Assembly: GCF_002735695.1 (NCBI RefSeq)
Contig: NZ_PDZH01000029.1
Span: forward strand, 1 to 42,320
From: Chitinimonas sp. BJB300
Lineage (GTDB): Bacteria > Pseudomonadota > Gammaproteobacteria > Burkholderiales > Chitinimonadaceae
Direction of reading: 5' to 3'
Length of the DNA: 42,320 bases
Below are positions 1 through 8,357 of this stretch, in pieces. How positions within the stretch are numbered: the stretch's first letter is position 1; each line of letters starts with the position of its first letter. The notes beneath the pieces were generated by a model. That model saw nothing but the letters and a program-made list of their open reading frames with translations. It was not told the DNA's origin and did no database searches. The position numbers and the translations under genes were made by a program.

Positions 1-2
1 CC

Positions 3-200
3 AGTCTGGCCAAGTCGCCTACGCGTACAGTTCGCACCCAAAGCAACCATGTGTTCATGACGATTTGCGCAGCCTTCAAACTTGAATGCCTGAGCATCAA
101 GACGCAGAAGAACCCATTCGCACTTTGCCGCAAGTTACTGATCAACGCCTCCCGCGCGGCTTATGATCAGTTACAGCTGCTTCTCGCAGCTACTGCGTAA
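3..200 (+). pseudogene. C-terminal end of a DDE-type IS transposase (5' part outside the window)
   Basis: An open frame enters from the left edge and runs for 65 codons to a TAA at 198-200. It contains the stretch SPTRTVRTQSNHVFM followed by FKLECLSIKTQKN and a leucine/alanine-rich helix at the end, which resembles the C-termini of IS4/IS701-like DDE transposases. The catalytic triad would lie outside the window, so activity cannot be judged. The stop codon is only 2 bases from the last codon of the convergent outer-membrane gene, so the right end of the insertion sequence must lie at about 200-215. No matching left terminal repeat is available here. Whether the element is complete beyond the left edge is unknown; the exact IS family is not resolved. 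Confidence 0.7.
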
Positions 201-202
201 CA

Positions 203-738
203 TCAGTTATAGGTTTCTTTTACATAGCGGCCGCTAACCCATACCGATGGCGTGATCGTATAGCCGGCTTCTAGGATCAGGCCGGTATTTGCCTTGAAGT
301 TTGCGGTAGTGGAAGAGTAACCATCTTGCGAGATTTTGTACTTGGCGTTACCGGCATGTCGCAGACCTGCACCAAAGCGCCATTTTTCTACGCCGGTGTA
401 GTAGAACACCAGTTCAAGGGGGGGGCGGTGGTAGGTGGTACTGCCATTTGAATAGCTATTGCCATCAGCATGGAAGTTGTAGGTCAATTGAGCCGCTACT
501 GGCAGGGTGGCTGTCTGCGCCAAAATGCCAACACCTGCTGTACGAGACCACCTGCGCGGGTTTCGTCCTCGCCTCGGTTGGTCTGAACATTATTGATTTC
601 GTCGCCGCCAACTGTCAGACCACCTTGCACAACAAAACGAATCTGTTTCGGGCTGGGGGTAGTGCTATCTGCCAGGGCTGGAAAGGCCAGGGCATAGATG
701 CCAGCTAATTGAATGGCGCGAAACGGGGTGATACGCAT
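203..738 (-). pseudogene. Outer-membrane beta-barrel protein, frameshifted and 3'-truncated by an IS
   Basis: The gene starts at an ATG (736-738) with an AAGGA ribosome site. The N-terminus has a 23-residue signal peptide ending FPALA before DSTTPSPKQIRF. The first frame is good to about DETRAGG and then runs into a stop near 496. The reading continues in another frame as TAGVGILAQTATLPVAAQL, followed by alternating aromatic/polar strands typical of small porin-like barrels. A net loss of one base (or gain of two) at about 540-560 explains the shift. The second frame ends RYVKETYN and stops at 203-205, exactly at the IS junction. A final strand ending in an aromatic residue, needed for barrel assembly, is missing, so the C-terminus was probably cut off by the insertion. 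The frameshift could be a sequencing error; the truncation is unlikely to be. Confidence 0.75.
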
Positions 739-855
739 AGCTACTTCCTTGACGATAAATAAAGCTGTCGGGCTCAATGGCGCCGACTTGGAATAAAGCC
801 ACGGGCGATTCACAGCCTGAATGGCTGCCAATGCTTCGTTGCTTGGGTATGGGGA

Positions 856-2127
856 TCAACTGCCGTAGCGGCGCTGTGCTTCTACTGCCAGGCCTGCGCC
901 GATGCTGCCGAACAGATCGCCCTCGACAGCGCGGGCAGCGGGTAAGAGCGCGGCAATACGTTGGCGCAATAGGGGTACGCCACTGGAACCACCGGTGAAA
1001 AACACGGTGTCGATTTGGTCAGCTGCCAGATTGGCATCCTGCAGTAGTTGACTGACAGTACGGGCAACACCATCGACGAGATGACTGACTGCAGTGTCAA
1101 AATCGCTGCGTTGGATCTCGTGGCAAAGACCTACGTGAATGCGATCCAGCGACAGCATCATGGACGGCGAGGAAGACAGGCCGATCTTTGCTTCTTCCGC
1201 TTGTAGTGCCAGCCAGTGGCCTTCGCGGTGTTCGATCAGACGTAATAGGCGGTCGAGTTTTTCCTTCTCCAGCGCGTCACGGTAAACCTCTTGCAACTCC
1301 ATCCAGATCTTGCGGGTGTAGTTGAAATTGATGGTGTGCCATGTGGCCAGATTGAAGTAGTAGCTGGAGGGCACTTCCGAATTGTTTTGTAGCCGGGTCT
1401 TATAACCGAGCAACGGCATGATCGCATTCAGACTTAGGTACTTGTCGAAATCAGTACCACCAATATGAATGCCACCATTGGCTAAAAGATCATCCTGCCG
1501 GTCAGTGAGACGAGCACGCTGAGGCGACAACCTGACCAACGAGAAATCGGAAGTACCGCCGCCAATATCGACAATCAACACCAATTCTTCGCGGGTGATG
1601 TCCTGTTCGTAATGAAAAGCTGCCGCGATAGGTTCGAATTGGAAGCTGACCTCTTTGAAGCCGACAGCCAGCGCTGTCTCGGCCAGGGTGCGCTGGGCTT
1701 GCTGGTCGGCGGTTTCGTTATCGTCCACAAAATGGACTGGGCGACCGAATACCGCTGTATCAAAAGCGCGGTCAGCATTGTTTTCTGCGCGGCATTTCAG
1801 TTCGCCAATAAAGTGCGCCAATAATTCACGAAAGGGTAGGGCACGACCCATGACTTCAGTTTGGCCATCAATCAGGCTCGAACCCAGCAAGCTCTTCAGC
1901 GAACGCATCAACCTGCCTTCGTAGCCTTCCAGGTAGTCGTTCAAGCCGGCACGGCCATAACTGATCCTGTCTTCTTCCGCGTTGAAAAAGACCACTGAAG
2001 GCAGGGTTGCTTTACCATCTTCCAATGCCAGCAGGGCGGATTGACCAGGGCGTAGCCAGCCGGCAGTAGAATTGGATGTGCCAAAGTCGATGCCGCAGGC
2101 GCGGGCAGAAGAGGCGGGGGAGGGCAT
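856..2127 (-). CDS. yegD: YegD-type Hsp70-family protein
   Basis: The 423-residue protein has the actin/Hsp70 ATPase fold: phosphate-1 motif GIDFGTSNS (about residues 12-20), phosphate-2 motif VDIGGGTSDF (about 186-195) and adenosine motif FTGGSSGVPLLR (about 377-388). It stops right after the nucleotide-binding domain, so it lacks the substrate-binding domain of DnaK, as YegD proteins do. The ATG at 2125-2127 is chosen because a GGAG lies about 10 bases upstream; a TTG at 2154 in the same frame has no ribosome site. Its cellular role in the family is poorly defined; a chaperone-like ATPase is the usual description. It is alone on its transcript, upstream of the broken barrel gene and pointing towards it. 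Confidence 0.85.
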   Translation of the reverse strand: MPSPASSARACGIDFGTSNSTAGWLRPGQSALLALEDGKATLPSVVFFNAEEDRISYGRAGLNDYLEGYEGRLMRSLKSLLGSSLIDGQTEVMGRALPFRELLAHFIGELKCRAENNADRAFDTAVFGRPVHFVDDNETADQQAQRTLAETALAVGFKEVSFQFEPIAAAFHYEQDITREELVLIVDIGGGTSDFSLVRLSPQRARLTDRQDDLLANGGIHIGGTDFDKYLSLNAIMPLLGYKTRLQNNSEVPSSYYFNLATWHTINFNYTRKIWMELQEVYRDALEKEKLDRLLRLIEHREGHWLALQAEEAKIGLSSSPSMMLSLDRIHVGLCHEIQRSDFDTAVSHLVDGVARTVSQLLQDANLAADQIDTVFFTGGSSGVPLLRQRIAALLPAARAVEGDLFGSIGAGLAVEAQRRYGS

Positions 2128-2253
2128 CGAAAAGAACTCCGACTGAGAGGGCAAAAGGGCGCGTGATCCTACGCAAGTCCCCTTATGCTGTCTAGTTAGG
2201 TAATATGGATCAGCGGCTTACCCCCTATCTAATGCTTGCTGCGCCTAAGCGAT

Positions 2254-2276
2254 GCAGACTTTAGACAGGTTCTCAG
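2254..2276. repeat. Right end of a MITE-like repeat (partial copy)
   Basis: The 18 bases at 2254-2271 (gcagactttagacaggtt) are identical to the right end of the full MITE at 30541-30558. They are followed by CTCAG (2272-2276), which matches the CTNAG flank of the other copies. The stop codon of the carbonic anhydrase gene lies inside this flank. I see no matching left end within the preceding 120 bases, so this is a decayed or solo end. Confidence 0.6.
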
Positions 2277-2926
2277 TCGGTGTATTCGTTCTTCTTGAAA
2301 TATTCTTTATATAGGTCGAGCAACGCTTCGGGGTGATGAATGCTCATCCCGAGGTCATTCAACAATCCATCGTTGATTCGATACGACCAGCCATGAACCG
2401 TTACTTCCTGGCCCCTGGCCCAGGCGTCTTGTACCACGGTAGTCTGGGTGGCGTTGACCACCTGCTCCACGATATTCAACTCGCACAACATGTCTGCGCG
2501 CATTTCCGGTGGGAATTTATCGAGCCAGCGCATATGTACGCGGCGGATATCCTGGATATGCCGCAGCCAATTGTCAGCCAAGCCGATACGTGTATCGTTC
2601 AGCGCGGCTCTTACCCCACCGCAGCCATAATGGCCGCAGACGATGATGTGCTTAACCTTCAGTACATCGACGCCGAATTGCAGGGTTGAAAGGCAGTTGA
2701 GGTCGGAGTGGACGATCAGGTTCGCCACATTGCGGTGGACAAAGACCTCGCCGGGAAGAAGGCCGATCAGTTCATTGGCGGGTACCCTGCTGTCGGCGCA
2801 GCCTATCCACATGTATTGCGGATTCTGCTGAAGCGAGAGTCGCTCGAAAAAATCCGGCCGTTCGGCTTTGATATCGGCTGACCATTGGCGGTTGTTGGCG
2901 AAGAGATGTTCTAGTTTGTGGGTCAT
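2273..2926 (-). CDS. can: Beta-class carbonic anhydrase
   Basis: The enzyme interconverts CO2 and bicarbonate in the cytoplasm using one zinc. With the start chosen here (217 residues) the ligands are Cys43 and Asp45 with Arg47 in GCADSR, and His99 and Cys102 in CGHYGCGG, the standard C-D-H-C set of beta-carbonic anhydrases. A longer frame reaches a GTG at 3004, but the extra 26 residues are low-complexity and have no ribosome site, whereas MTHKLEHLFANNRQW is the normal family N-terminus. The gene is downstream of a DUF2237 gene on the same strand, 86 bases away, possibly co-transcribed. Bicarbonate from this enzyme would feed PEP carboxylase, also encoded in this window. Its stop codon touches a partial MITE end. 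Confidence 0.93.
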   Translation of the reverse strand: MTHKLEHLFANNRQWSADIKAERPDFFERLSLQQNPQYMWIGCADSRVPANELIGLLPGEVFVHRNVANLIVHSDLNCLSTLQFGVDVLKVKHIIVCGHYGCGGVRAALNDTRIGLADNWLRHIQDIRRVHMRWLDKFPPEMRADMLCELNIVEQVVNATQTTVVQDAWARGQEVTVHGWSYRINDGLLNDLGMSIHHPEALLDLYKEYFKKNEYTD

Positions 2927-3012
2927 AGCATTCTGCAAAAATGAGGCTGATGCGGTTGTGTTCGCTGAAGCGTGAAGGTGCCGTGACTTAATTTGAGTTG
3001 TCACAAATGTAT

Positions 3013-3384
3013 TTAGGGGCGATCAAGCGCATGAGCAACGAGTGTTTCCAGTGAGACAAGTTCCAATACGTCCTCGTGCGTGGCAGCCAGCCGAATAGGG
3101 GCGGCGACACCTTCCAACAGCGCTTCTATCCAACGACCCGCACACAGACACCAGAAATTACCGGGTTCAAGTCCGCTAAACCCATATTCAGGCCGCGGTG
3201 TGACAAGGTCATTTCCCTGAGCAGTTGAGAAATTGAGAAAGGTTTGAGTAACCTGGACACAAACGGTGTGCCGGCCGGTATCGTCATGGCCAGTATTACA
3301 GCAGCCATCACGAAAGAAACCGATAAGCGGCTGCATGCTACAGCTAAGCAACGGCTGACCCAGTACATTGATGGAGGCTTGCAT
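3013..3384 (-). CDS. DUF2237 family protein
   Basis: A 123-residue protein recognised by the family pattern NVLGQPL..C...PLIGFFRDGCCNTG, the stretch RPEYGFSGLEPGNFWCLCAGRW and the terminal ATHEDVLELVSLE. Conserved cysteines are at about 15, 28, 29, 42, 79 and 81. No biochemical function is established for the family as far as I know; the cysteine pattern suggests metal binding or a structural disulfide or zinc site, which is inference. The start ATG (3382-3384) follows directly from the family N-terminus. It sits just upstream of the carbonic anhydrase gene on the same strand. Confidence 0.8.
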   Translation of the reverse strand: MQASINVLGQPLLSCSMQPLIGFFRDGCCNTGHDDTGRHTVCVQVTQTFLNFSTAQGNDLVTPRPEYGFSGLEPGNFWCLCAGRWIEALLEGVAAPIRLAATHEDVLELVSLETLVAHALDRP

Positions 3385-3523
3385 GCTGGCAACCTGTGAG
3401 TGGCGAAGGCGGTGATTATCCTCGTAGCGCCGTACTTAGGCCAAGGACTCAAACGCATAGCTGTGTAGTAAAATCACATCCACATCCTGCACGACCTCTC
3501 CCTTCAGTATCCCGGAATACATC

Positions 3524-4744
3524 ATGAATCACGCAGAATCACTCGCTCAGTACCAGTCTTTCAAGCAGCAAGGCCTCAAGCTTGATATGTCACGTGGTAA
3601 GCCCGCCCCTGAACAGCTCGACTTGGCATTGCCGCTGCTTGATGCGGTAGATGGATATAAAGCTGCCGATGGAACTGATACCCGGAATTATGGCGGTGCT
3701 GTAGGTCTGCCGGAAGCGCGTGCGCTGTTCGCCAGTATTCTTGAGGTACCGGCGGGTCAGGTCGTAGTCGATGGCAATTCCAGTCTTGCGCTGATGCATG
3801 ACAGTATCGTGTTTGGTCTGTTGTACGGTGTGCCTGGCAGTGCCAAGCCCTGGGGACAGCAAGGCCAAATCACCTTTTTGTGTCCAGTGCCTGGTTACGA
3901 TCGGCATTTTGCTATCTGCGAAGCGTTGGGCATCAAGATGATCAATATCCCGATCAGCGACGCCGGCCCGGATATGGATTTGGTGGAAAAGCTGGTGGCT
4001 GAAGATGCCAGCATCAAGGGTATGTGGTGTGTGCCCAAGTACAGTAATCCGGGCGGTGTCGTGTATTCCGACGAAGTGGTGGCACGTTTGGCCGCAATGA
4101 GGACCGCTGCCGCAGACTTTCGGATTATCTGGGATGATGCCTACCGCGTGCACCATCTGAGCACTGACAATGTTCAGGTGGCTAATTTGATCGATGCTTG
4201 TGCCAAGGCTGGCAATGCTGACCGTGCATTGGTATTTGCCTCGACCAGTAAGATCACCTTGGCGGGAGCCGGTTTGGCTGCGCTGGCCTCTTCTGTGGCC
4301 AATATTGCGGCGTGGACCAAGGCGGTTTCTATTCGCACCATTGGTTCGGACAAGGTCAACCAACTGCGTCATGTCCGCTTCCTGAAGGATAAGGCAGGCG
4401 TCGAAGCGTTAATGGAACAGCACCGCCTGATTCTTAAGCCCAAGTTTGATGTCGTGCTGGCGCAGTTTGAGGCGTTGTTGAGTGATATCGAAGGCGTGAG
4501 CTGGACTTATCCGAAGGGGGGTTACTTCATTGACTTGCTTACCCCGCAAGGTAAAGCCAAGCGAACGGTGGAGTTGGCGAAGGAGGCCGGTATCACTTTG
4601 ACGCCGGCTGGTGCGGCGTTCCCTTATGGCAAGGATCCAAGCGATCGACACATTCGAATTGCACCAAGCTTTCCTTCGCTGGGTGAAATCAAGGAAGCTG
4701 CACGCGGTATCGCGCTAGCTTTGCGCGTGGCCAACGGCGAATAA
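3524..4744 (+). CDS. Aspartate aminotransferase-like PLP enzyme (class I, MocR-type aminotransferase domain)
   Basis: A 406-residue fold-type I aminotransferase. The PLP-binding lysine is Lys243 in STSKITLAGAG; other family residues are the NPGG motif (about 175-178) and DDAY (about 204-207), whose Asp and Tyr contact the cofactor. The N-terminal LDMSRGKPAPEQLDL and the NYGG motif point to the Ic-type aspartate transaminase group rather than classical AspC. It would transfer the amino group between aspartate and 2-oxoglutarate in the cytoplasm; substrate preference is inferred. A GGA lies 8 bases before the ATG. The gene ends in a strong intrinsic terminator, so it is a single-gene unit. Confidence 0.85.
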   Translation: MNHAESLAQYQSFKQQGLKLDMSRGKPAPEQLDLALPLLDAVDGYKAADGTDTRNYGGAVGLPEARALFASILEVPAGQVVVDGNSSLALMHDSIVFGLLYGVPGSAKPWGQQGQITFLCPVPGYDRHFAICEALGIKMINIPISDAGPDMDLVEKLVAEDASIKGMWCVPKYSNPGGVVYSDEVVARLAAMRTAAADFRIIWDDAYRVHHLSTDNVQVANLIDACAKAGNADRALVFASTSKITLAGAGLAALASSVANIAAWTKAVSIRTIGSDKVNQLRHVRFLKDKAGVEALMEQHRLILKPKFDVVLAQFEALLSDIEGVSWTYPKGGYFIDLLTPQGKAKRTVELAKEAGITLTPAGAAFPYGKDPSDRHIRIAPSFPSLGEIKEAARGIALALRVANGE

Positions 4745-4763
4745 TTGGATTTGTAGCCAAATT

Positions 4764-4796
4764 AAAGCCCCCAGCTTAAGCGCGGGGGCTTTTTTC
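4764..4796 (+). terminator. Intrinsic terminator of the aminotransferase gene
   Basis: A GCCCCC/GGGGGC stem with a central loop around agcttaagcgc is followed by a run of six T. It starts 20 bases after the stop codon. Confidence 0.9.
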
Positions 4797-4836
4797 TTTT
4801 CAAATGCTTTTGAATTTTTTCAAATGCTTTTGAATT
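4797..4836. repeat. Two tandem copies of a 20-bp unit
   Basis: The unit ttttcaaatgcttttgaatt occurs twice head to tail (4797-4816 and 4817-4836). Each unit is itself a near-palindrome (TTCAAA..TTTGAA). It lies between two terminators in non-coding DNA; no function is evident. Confidence 0.8.
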
Positions 4837-4893
4837 TTTGAATGGATACGCAGCATAACGTAGCGTATTGCAGGCTTACGTATGGGTAGAGAA

Positions 4894-4922
4894 ACAAAAA
4901 AGCCCAACAGTGTTGTTGGGCT
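4894..4922 (-). terminator. Intrinsic terminator of the tRNA operon
   Basis: On the minus strand AGCCCAACA pairs with TGTTGGGCT around a 4-base loop and is followed by six T. It lies 18 bases after the tRNA-His CCA end. Confidence 0.92.
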
Positions 4923-4939
4923 AATGGAATGTACTTAAA

Positions 4940-5016
4940 TGGGGTGGCTGATGGGACTCGAACCCACGACAACAGGAATCACAATCCTGGACTCTACCAA
5001 CTGAGCTACAGCCACC
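4940..5016 (-). tRNA. tRNA-His (GTG)
   Basis: Read on the minus strand, the acceptor GTGGCTG pairs with CAGCCAC. The extra G at position -1 (5016) faces discriminator C73 (4943), the hallmark of tRNA-His. The anticodon loop TTGTGAT gives GTG. The T-loop GTTCGAGTC is present and CCA is encoded at 4940-4942. It is the last gene of a three-tRNA operon. Confidence 0.96.
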
Positions 5017-5071
5017 ACCGATAAATCGAGATGAGATTTTTACTGATTGCTGACCAGAACCGGAGTTGGTC

Positions 5072-5148
5072 TGGCGCGCCCGACAGGAATCGAACCTGTA
5101 ACCTACGGCTTAGAAGGCCGTTGCTCTATCCGGTTGAGCTACGGGCGC
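5072..5148 (-). tRNA. tRNA-Arg (TCT)
   Basis: Minus strand; acceptor GCGCCCG pairs with CGGGCGC, the anticodon loop CTTCTAA gives TCT, the T-arm carries GGTTCGATTCC, and CCA is encoded at 5072-5074. It is the middle gene of the operon, with spacers of 55 bases to tRNA-His and 30 to tRNA-Pro. Confidence 0.96.
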
Positions 5149-5178
5149 ATCTTCAATTCATACTGCCGGGAAAAACTA

Positions 5179-5255
5179 TGGTCGGGGCGGTGGGATTCGA
5201 ACTCACGACCACCTGGTCCCAAACCAGGTGCGCTACCGGGCTGCGCTACGCCCCG
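5179..5255 (-). tRNA. tRNA-Pro (TGG)
   Basis: Minus strand; acceptor CGGGGCG pairs with CGCCCCG, the anticodon loop TTTGGGA gives TGG, and CCA is encoded at 5179-5181. It is the first gene of the operon, directly behind the promoter. Confidence 0.96.
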
Positions 5256-5266
5256 ACGAGCCAGCA

Positions 5267-5295
5267 ATAATATTGGCGACCGTAAGGACTGTCAA
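5267..5295 (-). promoter_or_regulatory. Sigma-70 promoter of the tRNA operon
   Basis: On the minus strand TTGACA (5290-5295) is separated by exactly 17 bases from TATTAT (5267-5272). Transcription would start at about 5260, a few bases before the tRNA-Pro 5' end. The -35 box is a perfect consensus, fitting a strongly expressed stable RNA operon. Confidence 0.88.
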
Positions 5296-5364
5296 GTCTT
5301 TACTTGGGGTGCCGGGTGAAAAATGAGAGAATTCGTTTCTTTGAATTCCGTTTGGAGCTTGGGC

Positions 5365-6219
5365 ATGAGCGCACAATTACTTGATGGCAAAATGATTTCT
5401 GCTGAAATTATCGCTGAAGTGGGCGAGAAGGTCGCAGTGCGGCTTGCCAGTGGTCGCCGTGCACCGGCTTTGGCTGTTGTGTTGGTGGGGGATGACCCCG
5501 CTTCGGCTGTTTATGTACGTAATAAGAAGCTGGCCTGCGAAAAGTCGGGCTTTCGCTCTTTGTCCTATGAGTTGCCGGCGACGTTGACCGAGCAAGCGCT
5601 CTTGGATTTGGTGCAGAAGCTGAATAATGATCCGGAGGTAGATGGCATCCTGGTACAGCTGCCGTTGCCTAAGCATATCAATGCTGAACTAGTCATTGAA
5701 ACGATCAACCCGCTTAAGGATGTGGATGGGTTCCACCCTTATAATTTTGGCCGTCTGGCGCTGAAGATGCCGCTCTTGCGCCCTTGCACACCACATGGCG
5801 TGATGGTGATGTTGGAAAAGACCGGCGTTGACCTGGTTGGTAAGGATGCCGTGGTGGTGGGTGCGTCAAATATCGTAGGCCGTCCAGCGGCGCTTGAGCT
5901 CTTGCTGGCGCGCGCTACCGTTACGGTATGTCATAGTAAGACCCGCGATCTTGCCGAGAAAGTAAGGGCGGCTGATGTCGTGGTGGCGGGGGTAGGCATA
6001 CCGAACTTTGTGAAGGGTGACTGGATCAAGCCGGGGGCCATCGTGATTGATGTGGGTATCAACCGGCTGGATAGCGGCAAACTATGCGGTGATGTGGAGT
6101 TTGATGTAGCGCGTGAGCGGGCCGGTTGGATTACTCCAGTACCCGGTGGCGTAGGCCCGATGACCATCGCCATGCTGATGCGTAATACGTTAGAAGCTTG
6201 CAGCAAACTGAATCCTTGA
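5365..6219 (+). CDS. folD: Bifunctional methylenetetrahydrofolate dehydrogenase/methenyltetrahydrofolate cyclohydrolase
   Basis: FolD interconverts 5,10-methylene-THF, 5,10-methenyl-THF and 10-formyl-THF with NADP, supplying one-carbon units for purines and formyl-Met. The protein is 284 residues, the normal length. It shows the Y..NKK segment [13 protein letters not shown] in the active site, [13 protein letters not shown], the dinucleotide-binding [12 protein letters not shown] and the C-terminal [15 protein letters not shown]. The usual GRS before the nucleotide loop is GAS here, a mild variation. The ATG at 5365 is chosen because GGAG lies 7 bases upstream; an upstream in-frame ATG at 5323 has no support. 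pyrD follows 15 bases later, so the two are probably co-transcribed. Confidence 0.96.
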   Translation: MSAQLLDGKMISAEIIAEVGEKVAVRLASGRRAPALAVVLVGDDPASAVYVRNKKLACEKSGFRSLSYELPATLTEQALLDLVQKLNNDPEVDGILVQLPLPKHINAELVIETINPLKDVDGFHPYNFGRLALKMPLLRPCTPHGVMVMLEKTGVDLVGKDAVVVGASNIVGRPAALELLLARATVTVCHSKTRDLAEKVRAADVVVAGVGIPNFVKGDWIKPGAIVIDVGINRLDSGKLCGDVEFDVARERAGWITPVPGGVGPMTIAMLMRNTLEACSKLNP

Positions 6220-6234
6220 ATCGAGATTTGACCC

Positions 6235-7260
6235 ATGCTTTATCCATTGCTGCGCCCGTTATTGTTTTCGCTGGAGCCGGAGAAAGCCCATAAGCTGACA
6301 TTTGCTGGTTTGGAAGCCTTGCATGCGCTTGGTTTTGCGACCGTGCTGGGTAGCCGGGAAGGTGAACTGCCTACGCAATGCATGGGGCTTCGCTTTCCTA
6401 ATCCAGTAGGTGTATCTGCGGGCTTGGACAAGAATGGCGAACACATTGATGCGTTAGCTGATTTGGGATTTGGTTTCATTGAGATTGGTACTGTCACGCC
6501 ACGCCCACAACCGGGCAATCCTTCTCCCCGTATGTTTCGGTTACCGGGAGCCGAGGGGATCATCAACCGGCTTGGTTTTAATAATGGTGGTCTTGATGCG
6601 CTGGTGAGCAATGTAGAGGCCAGCCAGTACAGTGGTGTGCTTGGCATCAATATTGGTAAAAATTTCGATACGCCGATTGAAAGTGCCAATGACGACTATC
6701 TGGCGTGCCTGACGCGGGTCTACCCCTATGCTAGCTATATTACGGTGAATATTTCTTCACCGAATACCAAAAATCTACGGCAGCTACAGCAAAGTGATGA
6801 GTTGGAGCGGTTGCTGTCGGTATTGAAGAATGAACAATCGCGTTTAGCTACGCAGCATGGCCGTTATGTGCCGCTTGCATTGAAGATAGCCCCGGACCTT
6901 GAGACGGACCAGATCCATGAGATTGCCCGTTTGCTGATCGAATACCGATTTGATGGTGTGATCGCGACCAACACAACGTTATCGCGCGTGGGGGTAGAGC
7001 ATATTCGCCACGGTCAGGAGATGGGGGGGTTGTCTGGCACGCCGGTACGGGCAAAGTCTACGGTGGTGATTCGGGCATTGTCTGCCGCTTTGTCGGGGCG
7101 AGTGCCCATCATTGGTGTTGGCGGTATTCTTGAGGGGAGCCATGCTGCCGAGAAGATTGAAGCCGGTGCATCACTAATCCAGTTATATAGCGGTTTGATT
7201 TACCGGGGCCCAGGCTTGGTCGCTGAATCAATTCGCGCCATTGCCGAGTTGAAAGACTAA
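6235..7260 (+). CDS. pyrD: Dihydroorotate dehydrogenase (quinone), class 2
   Basis: Oxidises dihydroorotate to orotate in pyrimidine synthesis and passes electrons to ubiquinone at the inner membrane. The 341-residue length and the N-terminal helix [19 protein letters not shown], which forms the membrane-facing quinone tunnel, mark class 2. The active-site base is Ser175 in NISSPNTKN, and the FMN-binding segments [19 protein letters not shown] and GVGGI are present. It lies between folD and an rsxB-like ferredoxin gene that starts 9 bases after its stop. Confidence 0.97.
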   Translation: MLYPLLRPLLFSLEPEKAHKLTFAGLEALHALGFATVLGSREGELPTQCMGLRFPNPVGVSAGLDKNGEHIDALADLGFGFIEIGTVTPRPQPGNPSPRMFRLPGAEGIINRLGFNNGGLDALVSNVEASQYSGVLGINIGKNFDTPIESANDDYLACLTRVYPYASYITVNISSPNTKNLRQLQQSDELERLLSVLKNEQSRLATQHGRYVPLALKIAPDLETDQIHEIARLLIEYRFDGVIATNTTLSRVGVEHIRHGQEMGGLSGTPVRAKSTVVIRALSAALSGRVPIIGVGGILEGSHAAEKIEAGASLIQLYSGLIYRGPGLVAESIRAIAELKD

Positions 7261-7269
7261 GTTCCAACC

Positions 7270-7983
7270 ATGCAGGTATCGCTTGTAGCGCGTATTGACG
7301 CCATCTTGCCCCAAACTCAGTGTACCCATTGTGGTTACCCTGATTGCCATGGCTATGCCGAGGCCTTGGCGGATGGGCGCGCGGACATCGACCAATGCCC
7401 GCCGGGTGGTGATGCAGGCTTGGTCATGCTGGCACAGTTGCTGCAACGACCAATCAAGCCGATCAACCCAGCAAACGGGCAGCACAAGCCCCGGGTATTG
7501 GCGCTTATTGATGAATTGCACTGCATTGGTTGTACGCTTTGTATCCAGGCTTGTCCGGTGGATGCCATTGTCGGTGCGGTCAAACAGATGCATACCGTCA
7601 TTGAGGCGGAATGTACGGGTTGCGAACTATGCTTACCGGCATGCCCTGTGGACTGTATCGACTTGAAGCCCGCTGTTGTTGTGCCTACGCAGTCTGTACA
7701 GCAGCAGGCAGAGGCCAGCCGTTGGCGGCGTCGACACCAGTTTCATTTGTTTCGCGTTGACCGCGATAAACGTGAACGGGCTGAACGACTCGCTGCGAAA
7801 GCGTTGGCCAAGAAGAATGATCCGCAGTTAGCGGTGAAGGAAAGCTACGCTAAGCTTGATACGGCGCTGGCTCCTCAGGCGATAATACCTTCGGAGACGG
7901 TGCCAGCGGTTGATGCAAAAGCAGTACGTATTGCAGAAATGATGGCGCGAGCAAAGCGCTTACGGGAGGGGCCTGCGCCCTGA
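7270..7983 (+). CDS. rsxB: RsxB/RnfB-like polyferredoxin
   Basis: A 237-residue iron-sulfur protein with three clusters. An N-terminal CTHCGYPDC with a fourth cysteine (Cys18, 21, 26, 43) is the RnfB-type 4Fe-4S domain. Two ferredoxin motifs follow: Cys85, 88, 91, 95 and Cys115, 118, 121, 125. The C-terminal third is charged and helical. Full RnfB proteins carry an N-terminal membrane helix; here the protein starts almost at the first cysteine domain, so it is soluble or peripheral. No other rsx/rnf gene is visible. In enterobacteria the rsx operon ends in nth, and nth lies two genes downstream here, which suggests a reduced remnant of that linkage. Its redox partner is unknown. Confidence 0.88.
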   Translation: MQVSLVARIDAILPQTQCTHCGYPDCHGYAEALADGRADIDQCPPGGDAGLVMLAQLLQRPIKPINPANGQHKPRVLALIDELHCIGCTLCIQACPVDAIVGAVKQMHTVIEAECTGCELCLPACPVDCIDLKPAVVVPTQSVQQQAEASRWRRRHQFHLFRVDRDKRERAERLAAKALAKKNDPQLAVKESYAKLDTALAPQAIIPSETVPAVDAKAVRIAEMMARAKRLREGPAP

Positions 7984-8055
7984 ACTCAGTTGACCTTGGT
8001 GTACCCAGGCTCGCAAAAGGGAGAGGGAAGCCAAGGCGCCGACCAAGGAGGAAGT

Positions 8056-8301
8056 ATGGATTGGATTGGTAAAGCGGCTTATGCCATTGGCGCGATCTTA
8101 TTTGTCGTGTTTCTAAAAAAAGGACAGTTTGGTTTGGCCTTCGGCATTATCTGTGTAGGTGTGATCGCTGGCGTGTTTGCTGTCTGGCGCTATATTCAGG
8201 CCGCTCGTGAGCGTGAAGAAGAGCAGTGGAAAGCGGATGTCACGATTCCGATGAAACTGCGTCGTCCAAAAGACGGCACAGCCAACAAGCAAAGCAAGTA
8301 G
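8056..8301 (+). CDS. Small membrane protein of unknown function
   Basis: An 81-residue protein starting at an ATG with a perfect AAGGAGG 4 bases upstream. A longer frame reaches a start at 7990 but ignores that site. Residues about 8-22 and 26-46 are hydrophobic and form two helices separated by KKGQ. The tail is strongly charged (AAREREEEQWKAD, then a basic end) and should be cytoplasmic. I do not recognise a family. It lies between rsxB and the PilZ gene on the same strand. Confidence 0.72.
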   Translation: MDWIGKAAYAIGAILFVVFLKKGQFGLAFGIICVGVIAGVFAVWRYIQAAREREEEQWKADVTIPMKLRRPKDGTANKQSK

Positions 8302-8357
8302 GCATTACGGCTCACCAATTTTTACTGGCTCAGTCATCTCAACTGTAGAGAGCACAT

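Noticed and set aside
3590-4372. A 260-codon minus-strand frame
   Set aside because: Antisense to the aminotransferase gene, low-complexity Arg/Gln/His-rich translation.
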